Part shown: in pieces, positions 6,481 to 14,130 of the stretch
Layout of the letters: each line of letters begins with the position of its first letter
How positions within the stretch are numbered: position 1 is the stretch's first letter
Assembly: GCA_964581295.1 (NCBI GenBank)
Contig: CAZONX010000036.1
Span: 1 to 17,949 of the forward strand
Length of the DNA stretch: 17,949 nt
Reading direction: 5' to 3'
Source: JAHEEL01 sp964581295
Lineage (GTDB): Bacteria > Actinomycetota > Acidimicrobiia > Spongiisociales > UBA5794
Notes under the pieces: generated by a model
Seen by the model: the letters and a program-made list of their open reading frames with translations, nothing else
What the model was told of the DNA's origin: nothing
The model's database searches: none
Made by a program: the position numbers and the translations under genes

Positions 6481-7617
6481 GTGACGACCAGAGACACCGT
6501 CGAGGCGGCATTGCGTGGGGTGATCGATCCCGAACTCAACGCAGACATCGTTGAACTCGGCATGGTCAGCGGCATCGATATCGCCGATTCCCATGCCACA
6601 ATCGGTGTTGCGCTGACGGTCGCGGCCTGCCCCATGCGCGACCAGATCGAGACCGATGTCGTGCGCAAGGTCAAGGCTATCCCGGGCATCGATTCGGTAT
6701 CGGTGGATGTGACGGCAATGACAAACTCGCAGCGTTCCGAGTTGATGGGCAAGGTCCGGTTGCGCGCTAGAGAGACGGCGACGCCCACCATGATCAGCCC
6801 CCAAACTCGCGTGATCGCCGTCTCGAGCGGCAAGGGCGGAGTCGGGAAGTCGTCCCTCAGCGTCAACCTCGCGCTGGCCATCTCGGCACTTGGTCACCGA
6901 ACGGGTCTGCTCGACGCCGACATCTGGGGATTCTCCGTGCCGCGCATGGTCGCGTCGATCGACGAGCGTCTCGAAGCCGGCGACGACCGCAAGATCCAAC
7001 CATTGAACGCCCTGGGGCTCGAAGTCGTGTCGACCGGGCTCCTCCTCGACGACGAGGACACAGCCTTGATGTGGCGAGGCCTGATGCTCTCGAAGGCGCT
7101 CGAACAGTTCCTCACCGATGTGTCGTGGAGCCCAGACCTCGGATATCTCGTGATCGACATGCCCCCAGGAACCGGCGACGTGCAGATGGCGCTGTCCCGG
7201 ATGCTTCCCCAAGCGGAGATGGTGGTGGTGACGACGCCGCAGCAGGCAGCGCAGAAGGTGGCGGCGCGCGTTGCCGACATGGCGCGCCGCTCCCACATGC
7301 CGGTCGTCGGCGTGGTCGAGAACATGTCGGGGTTCACAACCGAGGATGGACGTCACTACGCCTTGTTCGGCTCCGGAGGCGGCACCGAACTCGCCGAACA
7401 ACTCGGTGTCCCCCTGCTCGGACAGGTCCCTCTCGACCCGAACGTCGTGGAAGGCGGCGACGAAGGCCGCCCGGTCGTGCTCGCCGATCCCGACGGTCCC
7501 GCCGGCACCTCGATCCGGTCAATCGCCGATCACCTCGTCCAACTCATCCCCCCGACGGCAGAAGACACGTGCACCGCGAGGATCGCAGTCCTAGAAGAGC
7601 AGATCGCGGCCTTGTAG
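6481..7617 (+). CDS. mrp: Mrp/ApbC (NBP35-like) P-loop ATPase, Fe-S cluster carrier
   Basis: Mrp proteins carry and transfer Fe-S clusters. The 378-residue product has an N-terminal MIP18/DUF59 domain (about 1-85, with Cys50 in ACPMRDQI) and a deviant Walker A GKGGVGKSS (117-125), followed by LDADIWGFSVPRM and VIDMPPGTGD. In the canonical family a CPxC pair follows ENMS. Here that stretch reads ENMSGFTTEDGRHYALFGSG with no cysteine, so the usual bridging cluster ligands are absent. A short C-terminal tail ends in a helix (VLEEQIAAL). The frame is open from 6076, opposite erpA; I chose the GTG at 6481 from domain alignment and a -10 box 7 bases upstream. GTG at 6445 is a less likely alternative. 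Confidence 0.92.
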   Translation: MTTRDTVEAALRGVIDPELNADIVELGMVSGIDIADSHATIGVALTVAACPMRDQIETDVVRKVKAIPGIDSVSVDVTAMTNSQRSELMGKVRLRARETATPTMISPQTRVIAVSSGKGGVGKSSLSVNLALAISALGHRTGLLDADIWGFSVPRMVASIDERLEAGDDRKIQPLNALGLEVVSTGLLLDDEDTALMWRGLMLSKALEQFLTDVSWSPDLGYLVIDMPPGTGDVQMALSRMLPQAEMVVVTTPQQAAQKVAARVADMARRSHMPVVGVVENMSGFTTEDGRHYALFGSGGGTELAEQLGVPLLGQVPLDPNVVEGGDEGRPVVLADPDGPAGTSIRSIADHLVQLIPPTAEDTCTARIAVLEEQIAAL

Positions 7618-7622
7618 GCCGG

Positions 7623-7706
7623 AGTCGCCAGTCGCCAGTCGGTGGTCGGTAGCTGAGCAGCGGCTCTTCGGTTTCTTGTCTTGCTACGTGCTACTTGCTA
7701 CCTGCA
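7623..7706. repeat. Degenerate heptamer tandem array 1
   Basis: Reading in steps of seven from 7623 gives AGTCGCC twice, AGTCGGT, GGTCGGT, then three degenerate units, TTTCTTG, TCTTGCT, ACGTGCT, ACTTGCT and ACCTGCA: twelve heptads. The left part is an AGTCGCC family and the right part an ACTTGCT/TCTTG family. The array fills the gap between the convergent mrp and M23 genes, and its last units overlap the stop codon and final codons of the M23 gene. A small GAGC-AGCG-GCTC stem (7654-7665) followed by a T-rich stretch could act as a weak terminator. Confidence 0.65.
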
Positions 7707-9017
7707 GAGCTGATTCACCATTGGGTACGGGTTCGCCCAGTCTCGATTTCCGGGCTTCCAGCCGAGGTGGAGATGGGGAAGCCAAGAGGGCGAGTTGCCG
7801 GAGGTTCCCACGTAGCCAACGAGGTCGCCGGCCGCGACACGCTGGCCGCCCACAAGCCCGTCGGCCCAGGCGTCGAGGTGGGCGTAGTAGTACATGTCAC
7901 CCGAATTGCCGAGGAGATAGAGCGAGATGCCTCCGAGCGCGCTATTCGACAGCCGGTAGATGCCGCCCGCTTCCATGGCAACCAGCGGCGTACCGCGTGA
8001 TGCCGACATGTCGACGCCCTTGTGGGTGCGGCCGCCGGAACGTGGTGCTCCCCATGAGTCGGAGAACGACGAGGCCCCGTTGACCGGGCAGACCCGGCTG
8101 GCCGCTGTGGGGGTCGGCACGGTCGTGCTGGTGGTGGTCGTTGCGACCGGAACGGTCGTGCCGGTCGTCGATGTGGTGGTCGTTTCTTCCGACTCCGATC
8201 CATCGGAAGCAACGGCGGTGGTCGTCGTCGCTGCCATCGCCGCTGTTGTCGTCGTCGTGGGGGCAACGGTGGTGGTCGTGGTCGTGGGTGCCGATGCCTG
8301 GGGTGTTGTCGTCGTGGTGGTGGTCGCCGCCGCCTCGGCTGCCGCTCGGGCCGCCTCTGCCTCGCGTCGTTTGCGCTCTGCCTCCGCGGCGCGACGCTGC
8401 CGTTCCTCTTCCTCGCGCCGCTTGCGCTCCTCTTCTTGCCGCTGCCAGTTGGCCTCCAGCTCGCGGTACTCGGCGTTTGCTGCATCGAGCTCGACCAGCA
8501 GCTGCCCGGCGAGCCCTTCGATTTCGGCGACCAGGTCTCGTTGCCGGGTGAGGGCATCGTCGAGTTCCTGCGCCTGGGCGCGGTACTGATCCTCGACGGC
8601 GAGCATCTCGAAGATGACTTCGTGGTCGCGATCACTGGCGGCATGGAGATAGGTAGCGCGGACCGGGATGTCGGAGAAGCTCGTTGATCCGAGGATCGTC
8701 GCGACGCCGCCATCCGAACCGGCGGTCATGTAGGACTCGCGGACGACCTCGGCTGCCGTCAGTCGGAGGACGGCGAGTCGCTGCTCGGTCTCGGAGACCC
8801 GGGTGGCCATCGCGTGGAGGCTCTCGCGGATCTGGATCTCCTCGGCGACCGCCGCCTCGTACTGGATGTCGGTCGCCTCGAGGGAGGCCGAGATCTCGCC
8901 GTTTCGTTGCCGCGCTGCCTCGAGGTCGGCAGGCGTGACTTCGCCATCGTCGACGGCAAACGCGGGCGCGGCCAAGCCAACAACGAGGAGGATGATGAGG
9001 GCGATGTGTGTCTTCAT
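7698..9017 (-). CDS. Secreted M23 (LytM-type) peptidoglycan endopeptidase with coiled coil and Thr-rich linker
   Basis: M23 enzymes cleave peptidoglycan cross-bridges or activate amidases at division. The 439-residue protein has a signal peptide (1-21, cleavage after AFA, no lipobox cysteine), long coiled coils (about 30-100 and 130-230, the latter ending in an Arg/Glu-rich stretch), a Thr-rich linker (231-304) and a C-terminal M23 domain. Zinc and catalytic residues are present: His332 and Asp336 (THKGVDM), His380 (YAH), and His415 and His417 (HLHLG), so it should be active, unlike many EnvC-type activators. Cys310 and Cys438 bracket the domain and could form a disulfide. The ATG overlaps the stop of the upstream hydrolase gene (ATGA). 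Its last codons lie in a heptamer array. The order resembles NlpD/EnvC/RipA-like coil-plus-peptidase proteins. Confidence 0.92.
   Translation of the reverse strand: MKTHIALIILLVVGLAAPAFAVDDGEVTPADLEAARQRNGEISASLEATDIQYEAAVAEEIQIRESLHAMATRVSETEQRLAVLRLTAAEVVRESYMTAGSDGGVATILGSTSFSDIPVRATYLHAASDRDHEVIFEMLAVEDQYRAQAQELDDALTRQRDLVAEIEGLAGQLLVELDAANAEYRELEANWQRQEEERKRREEEERQRRAAEAERKRREAEAARAAAEAAATTTTTTTPQASAPTTTTTTVAPTTTTTAAMAATTTTAVASDGSESEETTTTSTTGTTVPVATTTTSTTVPTPTAASRVCPVNGASSFSDSWGAPRSGGRTHKGVDMSASRGTPLVAMEAGGIYRLSNSALGGISLYLLGNSGDMYYYAHLDAWADGLVGGQRVAAGDLVGYVGTSGNSPSWLPHLHLGWKPGNRDWANPYPMVNQLCR
8106..8327 (-). repeat. Low-complexity Thr-codon tract within the M23 gene
   Basis: This stretch encodes the Thr-rich linker, with runs of four to seven threonines broken by Ala, Pro, Val and one acidic SDGSESEE patch. 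The DNA is an imperfect trinucleotide repeat of Thr codons. Such tracts are common in cell-wall-spanning or O-glycosylated linkers and prone to length change. Confidence 0.85.
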
Positions 9018-9799
9018 GATTCCGCGATCAACTCGACCATCGTGGATGGCCCCACTGCGCCCGCCGAGAACCCTACTTCTCCATCGGCCTGGAGCTTGAT
9101 CATCTGAACGATCACCTGGTGGGTGGCCGCCGCGCGAAGGTCCGGTGGGACGAACGCATACACAGCATCGACAACGTCTTTGATCGTCGCAGCACCGGCG
9201 CCGATCACCGAGACGATCTCGCGTTCTCTGGCGAGGCGATGCTCTATGTAGCCCGCAATGACATCTCCCGCGTCGTCCATCGGAGCGCCGTGTCCCGGCT
9301 CGAGCCGGCCGACACCGAGGTCCCGGACCCGGTAGAGCGACTCAAGGTACGCCGCTGCATCGTCCATCACGACGGTGGAGCCACCCATGATGTGGTCTCC
9401 GGTGAAGAGCCGGTCGCCGAGCCGAAAGCACAGGTGGTCGGCAGAGTGGCCGGGCGTATGCACGGCCTCGAGCGGCATGCCTCCGACGGAAATCTCATCT
9501 CCGTCGACGACGCGCAGGTCGGGGTCGAATCCGGGGCCCGATTGGTTCCCGTAGACCGGAACGTCGAGTCGCCGAGCGAGCGGGTTCGACAACGGGGCGT
9601 GATCCAAGTGCGTGTGGGTGGCAATCACCCCGACCGGGCGACGATCGCCGATAGCGTCGATGATCGCCAGGAGGTGTCGGTCGATCTCCGGCCCCGCGTC
9701 GATCACGGCAACTTCACCATGCACCGCAATGAGATAGGTGTTCGTCCCCGGGCCGGTATAGATGCCGGGGTTCGGTGCGAGCACCGTCTCGACTCTCAC
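9014..9799 (-). CDS. Metallo-beta-lactamase-fold hydrolase (LACTB2/glyoxalase II-like)
   Basis: The 261-residue protein has the complete metal site of the fold: HTHLDH (62-67), His118 (TPGHS), Asp135 (FTGDH) and His170 (EPGHG). The N-terminal NPGIYTGPGTNTYLI and the C-terminal helical extension resemble LACTB2-type hydrolases, which act on thioesters or RNA; the substrate here cannot be told. The GTG start at 9799 overlaps the stop of the upstream Nudix gene (GTGA) and its stop overlaps the M23 start (ATGA), so it is embedded in a coupled operon. A Nudix gene paired with such a hydrolase also occurs in mycobacteria (from memory). Confidence 0.9.
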   Translation of the reverse strand: MRVETVLAPNPGIYTGPGTNTYLIAVHGEVAVIDAGPEIDRHLLAIIDAIGDRRPVGVIATHTHLDHAPLSNPLARRLDVPVYGNQSGPGFDPDLRVVDGDEISVGGMPLEAVHTPGHSADHLCFRLGDRLFTGDHIMGGSTVVMDDAAAYLESLYRVRDLGVGRLEPGHGAPMDDAGDVIAGYIEHRLAREREIVSVIGAGAATIKDVVDAVYAFVPPDLRAAATHQVIVQMIKLQADGEVGFSAGAVGPSTMVELIAES

Positions 9800-10593
9800 G
9801 CCGGTCCGACGTCGGTGACTTCACTCACCCCGGCCTTGATGAAACGCTCGACCGCGGCCCGCTGGCTCGGGGTCATGCGATCCGGCGCTGCTGCCTCGAA
9901 GCCGGGATCACCCGGCATCAGGATCTCAATCGCCTCGTCGGCGACGACGATGCGCGGTTCCACCGGGGCGATGGGCACAAGCGTGCCAACCCGTTCGTCG
10001 AATTCACGGGTCGTGGCGAACTCCCCGAGGTAGGCGAGCGTGCGACGGGTCGGGAAGGCGACGGACCACGCACCTTCGCGGCCGCGCCGGAGTGCGTCTT
10101 GGGGCCGGATCCACTGTGCATCTACGAGCTCGGCACCATCGACGAACGGATCCACGCCCGAAGCGACCACGGCGCCGAAGAAGCGCGTGTCGAAGCGGAC
10201 CGGGAGCAGCTCGGGGGTGATCCAGTTCGCGAAGTAGCGGAGGTCGTCGGTTGCGAACCGGCGTCCGCTCTCAATGGCGGCAGCGAAGATCTCCACACCC
10301 ATGGGACGCTCGGGCGCTGCAACGGTTCCGCGGTCGAGCAGCCAGATGCCCGTCTCCTCGACGAGTTCGCGAACGGCGGCTGCCGTCCACGCAACGAGCG
10401 CTGCATCGCTTGACGCCACTGCATCTCGAGCGACGGAGCTCCCGTCGACTTCGTCGACCGCACCGCCGGGGAACACCCAGGCACCGCCCATGAACCGGGC
10501 CGCTGGCGATCGCTGGACCATGAGGACTTCGAGGCCGGAGCTGGAGTCTCTCAGGAGGCAGATCGTCGAAGCGGGTCGCGGGGCCCGCGTCAC
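9796..10593 (-). CDS. Nudix hydrolase, NUDT19/acyl-CoA-diphosphatase-like
   Basis: Nudix enzymes cleave nucleoside diphosphates linked to another group. The 265-residue protein has FPGG (41-44) and RELVEETGI (75-83), the two halves of the Nudix box, separated by roughly 15-20 more residues than usual. This insertion is a feature of the NUDT19 (CoA/acyl-CoA) branch, so a CoA-like substrate is a reasonable guess. The C-terminal half carries WITPELLPVRFDTRFF, also typical of that branch. The open frame continues to 11613, but upstream it is antisense to selA and non-homologous. The GTG at 10593 overlaps the fxsA stop (GTGA). Its stop overlaps the next start in the same way. Confidence 0.88.
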   Translation of the reverse strand: MTRAPRPASTICLLRDSSSGLEVLMVQRSPAARFMGGAWVFPGGAVDEVDGSSVARDAVASSDAALVAWTAAAVRELVEETGIWLLDRGTVAAPERPMGVEIFAAAIESGRRFATDDLRYFANWITPELLPVRFDTRFFGAVVASGVDPFVDGAELVDAQWIRPQDALRRGREGAWSVAFPTRRTLAYLGEFATTREFDERVGTLVPIAPVEPRIVVADEAIEILMPGDPGFEAAAPDRMTPSQRAAVERFIKAGVSEVTDVGPA

Positions 10594-10970
10594 GACACGA
10601 TGGTCCAGCGATTCGCGTAGCGGGCGACGACCCAGCGACGAATCGCTTCTCTGACCGCGGGTACGAGGAGCAGGAACCCGACCGCATCGGTCAGTAGACC
10701 GGGGGTGAGCAGGAAGGCGCCGGCGATCAGAATCATGGCGCCGTGAGCGAGCGGCGATCCGGGGAACGCCCCTTGCTGGAACTGGTTGCGGACCGACTGG
10801 ATTGTGGCCCGGCCTTGCCGCGTCACGAGCCAGGATCCGACGAAGGCCGTGACCACGACGAGTCCAATCGTCCACCACACCCCTACGGCCTGGCTGAACG
10901 CGACCAACAGCGCGATCTCCGCAATCGGGATCGCGATGAATGCACCGAAGAGGATCCAACGCCATGGCAC
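10590..10970 (-). CDS. fxsA: FxsA-family membrane protein
   Basis: FxsA is a small inner-membrane protein, known in E. coli for relieving exclusion of phage T7 by the F plasmid; its normal role is unclear. The product has 126 residues. Two N-terminal TM helices (FGAFIAIPIAEIALLVAF, then TIGLVVVTAFVGSWLV), the R-Q-G motif after them, and a further hydrophobic segment (MILIAGAFLLTPGLLTDAVG) match the family; PGLLTD is characteristic. I prefer the GTG at 10970 (protein starts VPWRWILFG) because TATCCT lies exactly seven bases upstream, and the longer form from 11015 would overlap the selA start head-on. It is the first gene of a four-gene operon with overlapping stops and starts. Confidence 0.9.
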   Translation of the reverse strand: MPWRWILFGAFIAIPIAEIALLVAFSQAVGVWWTIGLVVVTAFVGSWLVTRQGRATIQSVRNQFQQGAFPGSPLAHGAMILIAGAFLLTPGLLTDAVGFLLLVPAVREAIRRWVVARYANRWTIVS

Positions 10971-10977
10971 GGAGTCG

Positions 10978-10983
10978 AGGATA
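10978..10983 (-). promoter_or_regulatory. Candidate -10 box of leaderless fxsA operon
   Basis: The minus strand reads TATCCT, then seven bases, then the GTG at 10970. There is no Shine-Dalgarno. The box lies only 10 bases from the selA -10 box, which faces the other way. Confidence 0.5.
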
Positions 10984-10993
10984 CCGGTCCCGG

Positions 10994-10999
10994 TAGTCT
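10994..10999 (+). promoter_or_regulatory. Candidate -10 box of leaderless selA-selB
   Basis: TAGTCT is followed after six bases by the GTG at 11006. No Shine-Dalgarno is visible. Both divergent -10 boxes fit in the 35 bases between fxsA and selA, so the two polymerases probably exclude each other. Confidence 0.5.
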
Positions 11000-11005
11000 G
11001 CAGAC

Positions 11006-12322
11006 GTGGACCCACGCGATCTCCCCTCTGTCGATGCGCTGGCCGGTGACCTCGCCGGAGAATCCAGCTTGCCGCAGGCCTTGCTGGTCACCATTGCGCG
11101 CCAGACGATCGACGAAGCCCGCTTGGCGATCCAGACCGGATCCGAAGCCGATCCTGCTGCCATCGCCGCGGCGCAGGTGCGCAGACTGGAATCGTCGCGG
11201 CTCCGGCCGGTGGTAAACGCCACCGGAGTGCTGCTCCACACCAACCTCGGGCGAGCGCCGACCGCCGCCGCACACCCAACCGGATTCACCAACCTGGAGT
11301 TCGATATCGAGACGGGTTCCCGAGGCAAACGCGCCGCCCACCTCCATGCGCTGATCGCATCGACCGTCGGAGCTGAGGCAGCGCTAGCTGTGAACAACAA
11401 CGCCGGCGCCCTATTCCTCGCGCTCGCCGCGCTGGCGGGGCGCGACGGCCGGGTTGCGGTTTCACGCGGCGAGTTGATCGAGATCGGCGGTTCATTCCGC
11501 CTCCCCGATCTGATGACGGCCTCCGGCGTCCATCTTGTCGAGGTCGGAACCACCAACCGCACGCGGGCGAGCGATTTCACCGACGCCCCGGGACCGGTCG
11601 AAGCGGTGCTCAAGGTGCACCCGTCGAACTACCGGGTCGAGGGGTTCACCGACGAGGTGTCGTATGCCGAGATGGCCGATGTGGCTGCGGCGCTCGACGC
11701 ACCGTTCATCGCCGACATCGGCAGCGGCCTCCTCAACGAAGACGTCCCCTGGATAGCCGGCGGTCCGCCAGGCTGGCTTGCCGCCGAGCCGGGCGTGCTC
11801 CAGACACTCGAACGCGGCGCCGATGTGGTGCTGTTCTCCGGCGACAAGCTGCTTGGCGGCCCGCAGGCAGGCGTCGTGGTCGGCCGGCGCGATCTCGTCG
11901 CCGACATGGCACGCCACCCCATTGCCAGGGCGCTGCGGGTGAATACGCCGACCATCTCGCAACTCACTGCGACATTCGAGGCGTATGCATCGGGGAGCGT
12001 CCGATCTCTCCCGTTCTGGAGGATGGCCACGACTCCGACCGACGTGCTTCGAGAACGATGCGAAGGACTGGCTCGTGCTTCGGGGCTACCAGCCGAGATT
12101 GTCGAGGGAGCGTCCCTCCCCGGTGCGGGTTCGGTTCCCGGCCTCACCATCCCGACGCCCGTGCTCCGCTTCGGGGGCAGCGCGGAGCGCACATGGAGAC
12201 GGCTCGCCGACCACAGCCCCCCTGTCATTGCGGCTCGCCGTGACGGGGCGACCGTGGTGAACCTGCGCTCAGTCGAACCGGATGAGGACGCGATCATCGC
12301 CGCCGCGTTGGCTGCAATCTGA
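11006..12322 (+). CDS. selA: L-seryl-tRNA(Sec) selenium transferase
   Basis: SelA is a PLP enzyme that converts seryl-tRNA(Sec) to selenocysteyl-tRNA(Sec) using selenophosphate. The 438-residue product (E. coli about 463) has the family blocks VNATGVLLHTNLGRAP (70-85), AVNNNAGAL (128-136), SRGELIEIGGSFRLPDLM (153-170), and the PLP lysine Lys281 in FSGDKLLGGPQAG. The start is GTG at 11006. The stop shares one base with the selB ATG (TGATG), so the two are coupled. Neither selD nor selC (tRNA-Sec) is visible in the window and must lie elsewhere if the system works. Confidence 0.96.
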   Translation: MDPRDLPSVDALAGDLAGESSLPQALLVTIARQTIDEARLAIQTGSEADPAAIAAAQVRRLESSRLRPVVNATGVLLHTNLGRAPTAAAHPTGFTNLEFDIETGSRGKRAAHLHALIASTVGAEAALAVNNNAGALFLALAALAGRDGRVAVSRGELIEIGGSFRLPDLMTASGVHLVEVGTTNRTRASDFTDAPGPVEAVLKVHPSNYRVEGFTDEVSYAEMADVAAALDAPFIADIGSGLLNEDVPWIAGGPPGWLAAEPGVLQTLERGADVVLFSGDKLLGGPQAGVVVGRRDLVADMARHPIARALRVNTPTISQLTATFEAYASGSVRSLPFWRMATTPTDVLRERCEGLARASGLPAEIVEGASLPGAGSVPGLTIPTPVLRFGGSAERTWRRLADHSPPVIAARRDGATVVNLRSVEPDEDAIIAAALAAI

Positions 12323-14130
12323 TGCCAATTATCGGGACGGCCGGGCACGTCGACCACGGCAAGTCGACCCTCGTCCAGGCACTCACCGGTCGAGACCCCG
12401 ACCGTTGGGCCGAGGAGAAGGAACGGGGCCTCACGATCGACCTCGGCTTCGCATGGGCGGCGCTCGGGGACATCTCGGTCGGATTCGTCGACGTGCCGGG
12501 CCATGAGCGGTTCGTCAAGAACATGCTCGCCGGCGTGGGCGGCATCGACGTTGCTCTGTTCGTGGTGGCAGCCGACGAAGGATGGATGCCGCAATCGGAG
12601 GAGCACCTCGCGGTGCTCGACCTCCTTGATGTCCGACGAGGCGTCATTGCGATCACCCGCGTCGATGTCGCCGACCCGGACCTGGTCGAGCTGGCCCAGA
12701 TCGACGTCGAGGACCACGTTGGCGACACCGTTGCCGAACAGTGGCCAATCGTGGAGGTCTCTGCAATCAGCGGGGCCGGCATGGACGCTCTTGTTGAGGC
12801 GCTCGAGAAGGCGCTGGCCACCGCGGGCCCCGCTCTGGTTTCTGGACGCCCCCGTATGTGGGTCGACCGCTCGTTTGGGATATCCGGTGCCGGGGTGGTG
12901 GCCACCGGGACCTTGACCGGTGCCGCGATCCGTGTCGGCGACCGGTTGCAGTGCTTCCCGGGCGGAGAAGCGCGGATCCGGAGCCTCCAGTCGCACGAGG
13001 TCGACCAGAAACAGATCGAGCCGGGCAACCGCGCTGCGGTGAACCTCGTGGGCGTCGAGCAGCGCGACCTCGATCGCGGCACGCTTCTGGCGCGTCCAGG
13101 ATCGCTCGGTCTGACGAGTCGCTTCCTCGCGTCGCTGACCTTCCCGCCGCGCTCCGCCGGCGAAATCACCGATCGGGGGGCCTATCACATCCACCTGGGC
13201 ACAGCGACGATTCCGGCACGCATAAGGGTCCTTGCGGGCGGCGACCGTCCCTCGATGGTCATCACAACAGCGACGCCGGTTCCCGTGACGATGGGCGACC
13301 GCTTCATTCTTCGCGACACCGGCCGTCGATCAGTGGTCGCCGGTGGCATGGTGCTCGATCCCGTACCCAGGAAGCGACCGAAGGCCGAAGACGCCGCGAT
13401 CCTGGCTGCCGCAGTCGACGGCACGCCGGATCAGCGGGCCGACGCCCTCGTTGCGGTGCACGGGTCCATCTCTGCTCTCGCCGTTGAGCAATCGTCGGGC
13501 GGCGGCACGCCCGCATCCGCCGTTGCTGCCGGCGACCGGTACCTCACTCCCCAGCAATTCAGCGCGTTTGGGCGCGGCCTCGTCGAAGCGGTTACCGGCC
13601 ACCACGAACGCTATCCGTTGCGTCCCGGCCTCCCGAAGTCCGAGGCGGCGTCGCGGCTGGGTGCCGATCCCGACCTCGTCGCCTTGCTCGTCGACGCGGA
13701 CGCCGATCTCGTCGAGGACGGCCCGGTCGTCCGACTTGCGGCATTCAAGCCGCAGCTCGGCGTCGACGAGGAAGCGGCCTGGGATACGGCGAAGATGGTG
13801 CTTGCGAGCGATCTCGCCGTTCCGCGGGCTTCGGAACTCGGTATCCCTCCGGAGGTTCGCCACGCCCTCATCCGCAACGGCGACCTGGTTCGCATCGACG
13901 ACGATCTCGTCTTGCTCCCCGATCAGGTAGCCACGATCACGACCGGCCTGGAATCACTTCCCGACGCCTTCACGGTGGCGGACTTCCGCGATCACTTCGG
14001 CCTATCTCGGCGGCATGCCGTGCCGCTGGTCGAATGGCTCGACGCGGAGGGGTGGACCAAGCGGTCCGGAGATGTGCGATCGCTCAGGTCACCGCGCGGA
14101 GGTTCTGCTGACGGCGCTCCGACTCTGTGA
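12322..14130 (+). CDS. selB: Selenocysteine-specific elongation factor SelB
   Basis: SelB brings Sec-tRNA to UGA codons followed by a SECIS hairpin. The 602-residue protein (E. coli 614) has GTPase motifs GHVDHGKS (8-15), DVPGHE (57-62) and TRVD (112-115), then EF-Tu-like beta-barrel domains (about 175-340) and C-terminal winged-helix repeats (about 370-590) that would bind the SECIS. The G4 motif has Arg where SelB proteins usually have Lys (TKxD), a conservative change. RDPDRWAEEKERGLTIDLGF (24-43) matches the SelB switch I region. The start overlaps the selA stop. The last 47 bases overlap whiB head-on, so the two transcripts are antisense at their ends. Confidence 0.95.
   Translation: MPIIGTAGHVDHGKSTLVQALTGRDPDRWAEEKERGLTIDLGFAWAALGDISVGFVDVPGHERFVKNMLAGVGGIDVALFVVAADEGWMPQSEEHLAVLDLLDVRRGVIAITRVDVADPDLVELAQIDVEDHVGDTVAEQWPIVEVSAISGAGMDALVEALEKALATAGPALVSGRPRMWVDRSFGISGAGVVATGTLTGAAIRVGDRLQCFPGGEARIRSLQSHEVDQKQIEPGNRAAVNLVGVEQRDLDRGTLLARPGSLGLTSRFLASLTFPPRSAGEITDRGAYHIHLGTATIPARIRVLAGGDRPSMVITTATPVPVTMGDRFILRDTGRRSVVAGGMVLDPVPRKRPKAEDAAILAAAVDGTPDQRADALVAVHGSISALAVEQSSGGGTPASAVAAGDRYLTPQQFSAFGRGLVEAVTGHHERYPLRPGLPKSEAASRLGADPDLVALLVDADADLVEDGPVVRLAAFKPQLGVDEEAAWDTAKMVLASDLAVPRASELGIPPEVRHALIRNGDLVRIDDDLVLLPDQVATITTGLESLPDAFTVADFRDHFGLSRRHAVPLVEWLDAEGWTKRSGDVRSLRSPRGGSADGAPTL

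Noticed and set aside
9796..11613. A continuous 605-codon minus-strand frame that could suggest a long N-terminal fusion on the Nudix enzyme
   Set aside because: The extra 340 codons are antisense to selA and fxsA-selA intergenic sequence, low-complexity Arg/Ser/Pro, and unlike any domain; the GTG at 10593 fits the family start and the operon overlap.
11629..13194. A 521-codon minus-strand frame opposite selA and selB
   Set aside because: It is a GC-rich antisense shadow of two clear genes, with no recognisable domain and no ribosome site.
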